From contig NC_011675.1 of assembly GCF_000150955.2 (NCBI RefSeq), positions 450,230 through 514,229 of the forward strand: DNA of 64,000 nt, given 5' to 3'. The stretch's first letter is position 1. Every line of letters starts with the position of its first letter. Positions 54,952 to 64,000 of this stretch are shown here, in pieces. The notes beneath the pieces are model-generated. The model had not been told where the DNA came from, made no database searches, and worked only from the letters and a program-made list of their open reading frames with translations. Position numbers and translations under genes: made by a program. This DNA comes from Phaeodactylum tricornutum CCAP 1055/1. Lineage: Eukaryota; Bacillariophyta; Bacillariophyceae; Surirellales; Neidiaceae.

Positions 54952-55866
54952 CTTGGCTGGTCAATAAGAGCGAAGAAAGTAGGGAGATATGTATGCAGGA
55001 CGACGAGCGATAAACTACGAGAGCAGCAGACGCTTTGAGCTATGTGACTTCCCCCTCGGCTTGTGATTATTGCATACGCCGCAAAAGCAGGATGACTTCA
55101 CGGTTATCACAGTTCCAAAGTCGAAATATGTTCGGCGGGCTGTCTTCCCATTGTCAAATCCTGCACTAACAGTAGACTGCGGGTTGGATGGACGAGGGAG
55201 AACCGTCAAAACGAACACCTATGTATCGTTGATAAAAAGTTATTTTTCTATTGCGCTGTTTGTTGTTATCATAGGTCACGTGACCTGTGACATTCGATTG
55301 TGTGACACTCCTATTTCCTTTCGAATCGTCAGAAACAATTTTTCTGGAAAGGCAGTACACCCGAGATTCAACCATAAATCTTGGAAGATTCGAAAATTAT
55401 GACGTTGGCAATTGGTGACACTTTGCTGACGGCAGAGAACATATCGTCTTTAAATAAAATCGTGGACGGTCCCAGAATAGGTCCTGAGCCTTGTCTGCTA
55501 AGACACCAGATGACATCATCGATGGCTTTATATTTACTGTTTACTAGATAGGTTGAGCCGTACGAGCACAGGGAAGCCGCTAGATTTCCAGCCCCGCACG
55601 GAGTGCCGCCCTCAGAACCAGCACTTTTTCATTCGGTCTCATACGTGTAGCTAAGCTAACGTTCAATTTTTATGCTTTTTTGCGAGTTCGGAAGAGACTG
55701 TTTGCACAAACCAAGTACCCTCCAAGCTACTTCTTCCGGAAGGGCGTGTATCTCAAAACCAGCAAGTTTGCCTCCAATCGTATCATAAAGGCGTCTATCG
55801 CAACGAAGTAGCACGTTGCTTTTGCAATATCGCCAAAGTAGCGAAGATTCTCAAATACCCTTGAAA
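54952..55866. other. Intergenic, divergent promoter region
   Basis: Between RPA43 and the coiled-coil gene. Open frames 55070-55402 (plus) and 55166-55375 (minus) are unconvincing. CACTAACAGTAGA near 55164 also occurs near 24758. Nothing else seen. Confidence 0.4.
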
Positions 55867-57237
55867 ATGCCTGGTCCAGGATGGCTCAATGGATGGCTGA
55901 AAATCAACACGAAGCATGTAGTTTTCCCCAAAAGCGCCTTTGTCGAGAAAGGCGGAAACCAGTCAAATTCTCAACAATCCCAGAAAACCACCTCTACGGC
56001 ACAATCTTCTACCATGGGATCGACGCCACGGGATCCGGAGCTGGCGGCGATCAAACGGTTCAGTAATCGCAGGAGCAGACGTCGCTTACAACGGACGCGG
56101 TCCAATTCGGACCTCATTCGTGAGCTAGCGATTGAGAAGCATTACGACGATCATCATTTGATGGACGTTCCTAGAGTGATTGGGGTTTCGGAGGATGGGA
56201 ATGATTCAGAGCACGCGCCTGCTCGTGGCGGGAAGATTTCACAGGATTCCAGGCCGAGGCGTAACACAACAGGTATGCGCGAGGAGGGTTCACTCGAAAA
56301 TGTTGATTCACTCGGCATGGTATCTACTGCATCTAGCCCTCCAACCATTGGTGACTCTAGGGTGTGCGATCATCACGAAAACCTGTACGAAGCGGCGTTT
56401 TTGCATCAATTTGAACGGAGACATGCCCAAGATTCCCTGACTCCGACCCGACACGATATTTGTAGAGCCGCCCAAGCCGACTCCCAACACAGGGCGTTCG
56501 GCGGTTTTCTACCTCATCCTTTCTTTCAGTCGGAAGAGCCTCGTGATTGCCAGAAATGCGCTGAGCTCAACGCTGAGTTAATTGCTACTTTGGATGATTT
56601 AGAGTACATGAAAACAATGGCTCTAACTAGTGAAGCAGTAGCGGATCCGGTAAAGCAACAGACAGAAAATTTCGAGAAATATTCTAAGCAACTGCACGAA
56701 TTAACGATTCGCCACAAGAAGCAAGTCGAACAACTAACCAGGGAAAGAGTAAGTTTCTAAAGCGCGCTCGCTTGGGTTATATTGCAATTGCGCCGTCCAG
56801 ACCTGACTAACTGTTAATTAAATCTTTTCATTTTACAGTCCCTGTGGCAACACGAGATGCAATTAAAGCTAAGCAAATTCTCCGGCTTGTGCAAGCACCT
56901 CAATGAGGAATCTGCTGTTCGCAACGTAGAGTCTGCCTCTCTTCGAGAAGAACTTGCATCGGTAAAAGCCGAGCGCAACGTTTTGGCTGAAGAAGTTCTT
57001 CGCCTTCGCGCTCAGGCTGAATGCTACGAAAAACAAAAGTTGGAAGACGAAGTAACGAGAGCCAAGCTACTTGATTACGAACAACGTGGACTCGAACGCT
57101 CCGAAAACGAGATTCGATCACGAGATCAAGTCATCTACGAGCTAACGTCTCGTTTGGAATCCACTTTGGACCAGCTTGAGTCAGAACGCCAGCAACAACG
57201 AAATCGTCGGCAAATCATCTTTCCCGCTAGTTCTTAA
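55867..57237 (+). CDS. Coiled-coil protein, unknown
   Basis: Two exons, 55867-56748 and 56839-57237, with a 90-bp intron (GTAAGT...TTACAG); 426 residues from ATG 55867. The first ~260 residues are Ser/Arg/Gln-rich and probably disordered, with an RRSRRRLQRTRSNSD basic phospho-site cluster. A DCQKC pair precedes a long coiled coil (from about residue 248 to 415) that runs across the intron; its heptads are rich in Glu, Leu and Arg (ASLREELASVKAERNVLAEE). I see no catalytic domain. A cytoskeletal or scaffold role would be a guess. Confidence 0.75.
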
Positions 57238-57443
57238 AGGGTTTTCACAATCACGCATCTACTTCATGCTAATTATATACGCATAGATCACTTTATTGGC
57301 TACAATGTCACAACTCTTCACTACACATTGTTAGCTGTTGATGGCACACACGTGTTCCGCGTATATTTTCCCTCTTTCTAGTCAAGTTTACAGTTACATC
57401 AAATGTGCTGCTATTATATACGAAGTGTGTCAGTTTTGGCGCC

Positions 57444-59570
57444 TTAACGAATAACTGAGCCTGGAGTGTTGGGAAACAGCAAGCCTCTCGCATTGTCCTT
57501 GTTGTCAGATTGCGGACCAGGGAAGATTTGCCAGAAGCGTAGAGTCTCATCACCTGCGCCAGTGACTACCGTAGATCCGTCGGGTGACATAGCCAAATAC
57601 AAAACTCTATAAGAATGTCCCGTCAACGTTGCGACCTTGCTCATACTAGGATACCTCCAAACGATGATCTGGTTCAGCGAATATCCATGCGTGCTCACAA
57701 TCTCGTTGCAATTACGAGACCACGCAATGTTGCAAACTTGGCTACCGGTATCGATTTTGTGGAGAGCGACACCACTTTGCGTATTCCAAAAGCGAATGCA
57801 GCGATCGGATGTCCCTCCTCCGCTAGCCAAAAGCCCGTGCTGATGCGGCGACCAGGCAATAGCCTTGACCGCAGCACGGTGTTCGGAAAACTTGTGGACG
57901 GGAGACGATGGATTACGGCTATCGATCACGTGCAAGTCGTTGTCGTTGCCGCCCGATGCAAGCAAACCTGGATCGTCAAAGGACCATTTAAGACCGCAGA
58001 CTTCTTGTTTGTGAAAATCCAACTGGTCTGTGTAGGCCGATTGTACGCGCACGTCACGCAAGAAAATAAGACGATCGCGACTGCCGCTCGCTAACGTCGG
58101 ACCGTGCCAGGCCAAAGTTCCGACGCGTGCCGTATGACCGGGCATGGAGCGTATGCGCTTGCCCTTTGTTGTATCCCACAGCTCTACGTCTCCGCGATTA
58201 GTCCCAACGGCCAAATGCGTACCTCGCTGTGCCCAAGAAACCGACGTAACAGAATCTTCCGATGCTGAGGAAGAAGAATTGGACAATGACAGATCGCACA
58301 ATTTGGTCACTTTTGAATTGCAAGCACTCCACAGGTATACGCATGACCCGAGAGCAACCGCCAAAACATTTTGCGAAGACCAGTCGACGAGATTGAGGTA
58401 GTAATCATCCTTGAGAGCTGGAGCATCGAGGACCTTGAAAGGAACTTTGGAAATGCGTCGCTTACGCTTGGGTTGTTGCGCCATAAGCCGTTGACTTGCG
58501 GGACTGCGTACTGGGTTCAGACTAAAAGACTCAACGATTGCACTCGCACCCCACGAGTCTGCGAAAACATTCTGCTGAAATGCTTGTCGAGGACTGGTGT
58601 AGCGGAGCAAATTCGACGCTGATGGGATCGGCGTAAAGGCAGTATCACTGTTGGTGCGTGGGTGATGCGATGTGGTGTAGGATGGTGTGGGGTCCTCATT
58701 TTCGCCGAGCAACTCCGAGCGGAGTAACGTGTTCAGCAGATTCGGTGGTGGAGTGCCGTCGGGACTACTGGGAACATTACTAGACCCAGTGTTGTCTGTA
58801 TTCGATCCACTGTTGTTGCTGTTGTTGTTGGTGGTGGTATTGTTCGCGTTACTGTTGGTGCCCGAGTTCACCGCCGCGGGTGTGGACGGTTCCGAGCGAT
58901 CCCACAGATTAAATGTAAAGGAGGAAGTCGCTCGGTTTGGAATAAAGCGATCGGAAGTCCCCACATCGGTAGCAGCTACTGTGGAGCGTTGGCGGTGTCG
59001 GCGCGAGGATTGCGGAGTCATGATCCGTTCCGAGGCGCAACTGGAAGTAGAGGAGTGCAGACGCATCGACGGGGAAAAAGTGGGAGATCGGGGGACCGAG
59101 TAGTAGGTTTCTTCGGGTGGCGACGTCAAAATGGGTGTGGGACGAAAGACCGAAACATTCCGGCTTACACTGGGAGGGGGGATCATGCGGAAATCGTTCC
59201 GGCGTGGTGTACTGCTGTTGGCGTTGTGCACGTTCGGGGTGGATCGGTGATACTCGGGAGCCAGGCGAGCGGCGTAATGTGTATGAAGCCGCGCTCGAGA
59301 AGGCGACGGTTTTGGAACCCAGACCGTCGAGGACGAAGAGGACGACGAGGAATAGTTGGAACTCGGACTGTTGGAAGCCGATGACAGTGTGTCGTTCGCG
59401 GTTGTCTGTATACGCAGTGATCGCATGACCGGTGAGGATGTTTCCGACGTCACGGTAGCGGGTGTTCCTGAAATAACTGCGGCGACCGACTTCTTCATGG
59501 TGGTGCTTGGTGAATGATGAGGTGAACTAGCGGGAGAGTGGGTGGTGGTATTGGGTGGTGACTCGTCCAT
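57444..59570 (-). CDS. FZR1: APC/C activator CDH1/FZR1 (CDC20 family)
   Basis: A 708-residue activator of the anaphase-promoting complex. The N-terminal 200 residues are Ser/Thr/Pro-rich with many possible CDK sites. The C-box is DRFIPNR at residues 207-213, and NLLNTLLRSELLGE is the conserved segment after it in CDH1 proteins. Seven WD40 repeats fill the C-terminal half, starting at ISKVPFKVLDAPALKDDYY, including GGGTSDRCIRFWNTQSG and ATLTGHSYRVLYLAMSPDGS. The protein ends in Ile-Arg (SVIR), the tail that docks on APC3/CDC27. It is closer to CDH1 than CDC20 in the LLRSELLG segment. Single exon. Confidence 0.92.
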   Translation of the reverse strand: MDESPPNTTTHSPASSPHHSPSTTMKKSVAAVISGTPATVTSETSSPVMRSLRIQTTANDTLSSASNSPSSNYSSSSSSSSTVWVPKPSPSRARLHTHYAARLAPEYHRSTPNVHNANSSTPRRNDFRMIPPPSVSRNVSVFRPTPILTSPPEETYYSVPRSPTFSPSMRLHSSTSSCASERIMTPQSSRRHRQRSTVAATDVGTSDRFIPNRATSSFTFNLWDRSEPSTPAAVNSGTNSNANNTTTNNNSNNSGSNTDNTGSSNVPSSPDGTPPPNLLNTLLRSELLGENEDPTPSYTTSHHPRTNSDTAFTPIPSASNLLRYTSPRQAFQQNVFADSWGASAIVESFSLNPVRSPASQRLMAQQPKRKRRISKVPFKVLDAPALKDDYYLNLVDWSSQNVLAVALGSCVYLWSACNSKVTKLCDLSLSNSSSSASEDSVTSVSWAQRGTHLAVGTNRGDVELWDTTKGKRIRSMPGHTARVGTLAWHGPTLASGSRDRLIFLRDVRVQSAYTDQLDFHKQEVCGLKWSFDDPGLLASGGNDNDLHVIDSRNPSSPVHKFSEHRAAVKAIAWSPHQHGLLASGGGTSDRCIRFWNTQSGVALHKIDTGSQVCNIAWSRNCNEIVSTHGYSLNQIIVWRYPSMSKVATLTGHSYRVLYLAMSPDGSTVVTGAGDETLRFWQIFPGPQSDNKDNARGLLFPNTPGSVIR

Positions 59571-60778
59571 GATGCTTTATGGATTCGACAATAAAGAAAT
59601 TTGTGTGCGTAAGTGGGACAGAGACAAGCAAATGCCAATCGCCAAGGGTGTCCTTATAGTCTGTTGAGCGTCAAACGTGAGGTTCGGTAAGAAACGACGT
59701 CAACGACAGAACGGTTGGAAATGGGAAAGGCGTTGAATTTTGATCGGTTCGGCGAAGGGTTCGTTTCGCCTGCACCAACAGGGTCGTTCCCAACTCAACC
59801 AAAAATATACCCAAAGGTTGGTAACAACCGGAAGTAAGGTGTTGACAGTAAGTCGGCGTGTGGTCCAAAACGATAAAGCCTTTAATCTTTCCGGCTTTCT
59901 AGTAGCGATCTGCAAAATTACACACACTGTGCCGATAAATCGGTGAACGACGGGAGCGAGCTATTCTTGAGACAAACGAGTAAATATTCCAACCGGAGTT
60001 GCTCACAGTCACGACGAATGAATGGGGAACAGTTTATGGGGGGGGGGGGAGCCGTTGTGTTTTTTGGCTCGACTCGCCGCGCACGGTGGGGGATTCCGTC
60101 ACGCCCTCTTACCGCGGGACGTGCACTCTCGTAGCCTACCAAATACAGCTAGACGTACCTGTTAGCTCCTAGTGTGTTGACAAAATGCTGAAGCGGTTTC
60201 GGAAGCGCAATTAGGTTGGGACCAAAAAACTATTATATCCCGTCTGTACGATTGGGCCGAGTTGGCGGTAAATCGAAATCGCGGAAACTCGCTAATTATC
60301 CTTAGTGGCCGTCTATCTATCCGACGAACGGCATGCGGGATTCAAACGTCTTGCTGGAATCACTCGGGGGTGTGACACGAGCTCGTTGTTCACGACGAAT
60401 GACTCCCAGTCGTAGACGAGGTTTTCCCCCAAAAACCCAAACTCCCGTGATTCTTTTTGATTGCACGACTGCAGGAGTTTCTTCGCACAAACTCCAACAG
60501 GAAATTGTACTCCCGCATCCGTGACCAACGCTACCGACTCCCTTTCTCGGGGGACAACGTCGCGCTCTAAAACCAACACATTTTTGTCGTGGGATGGAAT
60601 CTACGACATATACAGAGTGCCCAACTGCGAAGAAAATGCTAGTATACTACGCTGGTGACTGTGAGATAAAGCAAGTGCCCGATTGCGAAAAAAAATGCTA
60701 GCCTAATAAGCTACTGGAATCCCGAGACGGCGCCCCAACCCTGTCCGTCAAATTTCCCCCTCTCACCGAGTCCTCTCA
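59571..60778. other. Intergenic with poly-G tract
   Basis: About 1.2 kb upstream of CDH1 and downstream of the zinc/proline-rich gene. A run of 12 G is at 60038-60049, and TCACAGTCAC at 60003-60012. A short duplicated piece (GTGCCC...AAAATGCTAG) occurs near 60617 and 60673. No gene recognised. Confidence 0.45.
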
Positions 60779-62492
60779 CTATTCACTAGGTGACTTTTTC
60801 TCTTCCTCCATTGTTTCCATAGGGTTCTCCATCAACATTTCTCCGCCGTGGTCCAAATCCGGGGTGAGTGATCCGTCGCCCACTCCCGTGTCGACGGTCA
60901 AGAGAGGACTCATGCGTGGACTGGAGCCGGGTCGATCCGGGGACTTCGATCGCACGGGGGGACTCCCCCGTCGGCTTGATGCTGAGCGAACAGAAGAATC
61001 CAATGGCGCCGTTATGGAGTGACCAGTATGCAAGGCGGGATCCACAGGCATCATGCGGCCGTGCCGATCCGGTGATGCCTGCCGACGCGGTGGTGGAACC
61101 GGACTGGTAGCACTCGGGTGTGGCTCACCAACCACCATGTTGTGTTCGGACATGTACGGCTCGGCAGCGTACGACTCGGGAAATCCCTGAATCTTTAAAT
61201 TAAGTCGCCGCAACGTCAGGAACTTGCGAAAGAAAATGAGATGTCAGTGAAAAAGGAATTGTACGGATTGGGGTTGTGCGTGTGGGTTGACGTATACCTG
61301 TCCAGACAAACGTACCTCGTCCATTTCGACTTGCACGGCAGCATTACGCATATTGGGTGGCGGTCCGGATGCCGGCTTTTTCATCTTGGGCTGATAGGGA
61401 CACAAATGGCCTTTTTTGGGCACGCCACACTGGAATACAAAAAGTAGAGCAGGTTACTGTTAGTCCGAGTACTACCATTGATACGAATCGATGTACAAAT
61501 GAACAGATATGTATGCGTGCGTGTATGTGCGGGTACGTACGCAAACATGATACCAATCGTTGGATGGATGTACGTACTCTTCCACACTTGTAGCTGCCTC
61601 TTCCTTTATCTCTATTGCTGCCACCAGCGGAAGATTCGCCACCGTCATCATCCATGGGTGATCGTCCGGTCGATCCCGCTACCGAACTGTTCGTCATGTA
61701 GGACATATCCATTTCTCGGTAAACACTGCGCGGGGGTGTTGCCGCCGACCCGGAGCGCGTATTCCATCCACCTTGTGATCCGTAGAGTTGGGAAGACGAA
61801 GAGGATGGCGGTCCGTGCGACAAGTGTTGCGGTGGTGGTGGTGGACCGTAATTGCTAGTACCGTAGGGGTTTGTCGGTGGGGGTTGTGCTTGTGATTGTT
61901 GCGGCGGCGGCGGTCCGTGGCGGCTCCAGGATCCCGATGGAGGCGGACCGTGTGGATTCCAAGAATTGTGGGGATAGGAGGATCGTGAGGATTCTTCGTG
62001 TTCGTGTATACCGTGACTATTGTTGGATGAAGATGGGCCCATCCCGTGTCCCCGCGACGTTGGGTGCGGATGATGCGTAGACGAGTAATACCGATCCGAA
62101 ATACCGTGGGATGGCGGTGGCGGAGCTCCTCGAGAGGAATAGCCCGGCGGTGGAGAACCGTGGGATCCCCAAGTCGAGTGTGACGCAGCGTGCGGTGGAG
62201 GACCGTGCGAGTGACTCCCGTACGGTGCGTTGCGTGAGCGTCCGTCCCATCCTCCAGAAGGCGGCGGTGGCATGTTGTACGATCCTCCGTTGGTTCCGGG
62301 GTGACCTCCGGCAGTGGCGTACGAAAGAGGCTGCGGGGGTCCGTAGCGTGAAGGAGGTGGGGGACCGGGAGGAGGAGGGCCTTGTCGATACGAAGGTGGG
62401 GGTTCCTGTGGACCGTTTCCGCTGCCGTGTTCTTGGCCTTTGAGACGCTTAGTGCCGCGCTCGTCCGCATTCGTTGCGGCGGCGGTCGCCAT
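60779..62492 (-). CDS. Proline-rich protein with CxxC-H-C zinc motif
   Basis: Three exons: 61578-62492, 61316-61429 and 60779-61222; introns of 148 and 93 bp; 490 residues from ATG 62492. The N-terminal 280 residues are a Pro/Gly/Ser/His-rich low-complexity tract with many PPPP runs. The first splice joins YKCGR to CGVPKKGHLCPYQP, making a compact motif Cys303-x2-Cys306-x6-His313-x-Cys315 that looks zinc-binding. I recall similar CGxPKKGHxC peptides in other stramenopile proteins, but cannot check. The C-terminal half has TLRRLNLKIQGFPESY and many SP sites. Nuclear RNA- or chromatin-linked function is a guess. Confidence 0.78.
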
Positions 62493-63546
62493 AATGCGTG
62501 AAGAAGGAATGGTGTAGCGAGGCAACCCGAAAGGCGAGACGAGCGCTAGCTACACAGTCCAACAACGACTGGATGCAATCAATTCCGAGTCCGTAACGAA
62601 GGAATCGTTGACTGCAGCACCAATGGGATCGATCCCCAGTCGCGTAGACGGTGAGTCGGTAACGAATCAACACACCGTAACACGAATTGGCAGCAGCGAG
62701 AAAGAATAAATCAATCGATGATTGTTGGTTGGAACTGAGTGATTCCGTCGGTTGGATAGGTCGTCCCGTGTGGTCGTTGCGCTCCGGCTGTACTGCAAAT
62801 TACAATACCTAATGTATGTATTGTAATTACAATTGTGCGTGTCCTTCTCTCGATTGACCGTAACGCACCGAAACAAAGGAACCGAAATCGGGAACGGGGG
62901 GAGGGGGGTTTGACAGTAAAGGGAACTGTCGGTCTCCCATTGTCCACGGTCTCGTTCCTGGGTCGCGGTGTCCTAGTGGCCTCAGGCCGTGGGAGCGCCC
63001 CCCGCCCCGGTAGCGCACGACGGCGCGCAACGGTCTCCGGGCCAGGGGGATCCAATTTCGTAGTCCCACACAATGTACAGGAAATGGTATACCGTATCAC
63101 ATACTACGACGTTACGACATTCCACGAACATACTTGCGGAACGCTACCGTTGAGCGAATGTCCTGGTCCTGATCCTGTGCGGCATCCGGTATTCGGTAGC
63201 GTTCGGTTGAAATAGGACGTGAATACCATGCTGGCTCGCCGATATCTTGTCTGACCGGTAGTATCTAATAGCTTTTCGTGTCACTCGACAATATTCAAAA
63301 GAACGCGATTGCGGGAGGCAATTCTATCTAGACACGGCGGGCGAGTGGCCTAGTCGCCAGCCAGTCTATCGCCTAGTGTGAATCTCCTCCACTGTCCGCT
63401 ACACTGTTGCGGTGGGGTGGGAACCTTCCAACTACGCCTCACTTCTCTCCGCCGAAACTGTGTGACTGTGTGTGTGAGAGAGAGAGAGCAATCTTCCACC
63501 ATTGCAATTTACCGTGACAGGTATACCACACGACAGTGTCACAGCA
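62493..63546. other. Intergenic, divergent promoter region
   Basis: Between the zinc/proline-rich gene and the last gene. GC-rich around 62880-63060 with a G-rich run near 62896. A GA-repeat is at about 63475-63488. Open frames on both strands show no family similarity. Confidence 0.45.
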
Positions 63547-64000
63547 ATGAATGATCCGTACAGCCCGCCTACGGGCGGGAATCCCGTGGATGGGCTTGCC
63601 GTATTCCATTTTCCCACCACCCTCAACGAGGTCGCTACGCCGTTGCAGCCCCACAGTCCGCCAGCGGAAGATTGTCCGAGCATCGGACCGGATGTCTTCC
63701 AACTCTTAGGCTCATCTTCCGCGATGACGGTAGGGGACGATGACGCCGTTTGTGCTACCTCCCCCAAGGTCGCCCCTCCTTCCGCAGTTCCCAGCCCCCA
63801 AGCAACCACGCCTTTGACTCCGGACCCGGTCGTTACGGCAATGCCGGATACACCGTTGGAAGAAGTCGTGCCATTGACCGAGGCCGCGCTAGGCTGTCCC
63901 CGCTCGCGCGGCAGTCTGGTAATCCAGTGGCCTCCCATCACGGACGACGAGCCCTCCAACACTGATACCGAGTCATCCCCCCTCGAACGTTCACTGTCAC
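63547..64000 (+). CDS. Partial hypothetical protein, cut by window end
   Basis: Open from ATG 63547 (MNDPYSPPTGGNPVDGLAVF) to the last base, 151 codons. The visible part is Pro/Ser/Thr-rich with acidic patches and many SP/TP sites (QATTPLTPDPVVTAMPDTPL), so it is probably the disordered N-terminus of a larger protein. A long antisense frame (63432-63962) is judged a shadow. No family recognised. Confidence 0.5.
   Translation, partial: MNDPYSPPTGGNPVDGLAVFHFPTTLNEVATPLQPHSPPAEDCPSIGPDVFQLLGSSSAMTVGDDDAVCATSPKVAPPSAVPSPQATTPLTPDPVVTAMPDTPLEEVVPLTEAALGCPRSRGSLVIQWPPITDDEPSNTDTESSPLERSLS

Noticed and set aside
63432-63962. Long minus-strand frame opposite the last gene
   Set aside because: The plus-strand frame is open to the window end and has a clean ATG; the antisense frame reads through simple-sequence DNA and looks like a shadow.

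Overview
This window looks like nuclear DNA of a diatom, most likely a pennate diatom close to Phaeodactylum tricornutum (inferred from memory of gene content, not from a search). Supporting signs are short GT-AG introns of about 65-195 bp, dense gene packing with many divergent and convergent pairs, and several nuclear proteins that start with a signal peptide followed by Phe or Leu at the predicted cleavage point, the diatom plastid-import signature. There is also one old Ty1/copia element.

Layout. 1-12.7 kb: Snu66/SART1, a TBC Rab-GAP, an MFS transporter, proteasome maturation factor UMP1, an unresolved stretch, F-actin capping alpha, complex I NDUFS5, a sulfotransferase and plastid ribosomal protein L28. 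12.9-30.4 kb: ribonucleotide reductase large subunit with an in-frame TGA, the ATP23 protease, ubiquitin-S27a, an SGNH hydrolase, MRT4, TBL1, PRP38, eL31 and a plastid dehydroquinase/shikimate dehydrogenase. 31.4-37.8 kb: a broken, nested copia element and a second copia fragment. 38-50 kb: response regulator 1, an eight-exon MsrB-like gene, an ABC1 kinase, a small basic protein, a Popeye-like protein, response regulator 2, RbfA and proteasome beta-5. 50.7-64 kb: a PH-like protein, NUFIP, Costars, RPA43, a coiled-coil protein, CDH1, a zinc/proline-rich protein and the start of a further gene cut by the window end.

Themes. Plastid-bound products include L28, DHQ-SDH, two LuxR-type response regulators, ABC1K and RbfA. 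Splicing is represented by Snu66 and PRP38, ribosome and Pol I biogenesis by MRT4, NUFIP and RPA43, and the proteasome by UMP1 and beta-5. Many genes needed splicing by eye; exon borders were chosen by reading frame, GT-AG signals and family conservation, and no transcript data were available.

The most interesting items are the two paralogous plastid-targeted response regulators, the internal TGA in RNR1, the micro-exon MsrB-like gene, a Tudor-like domain fused to PRP38, the degenerate zinc finger of S27a, and a decamer (TCACAGTCAG) that recurs in intergenic DNA.
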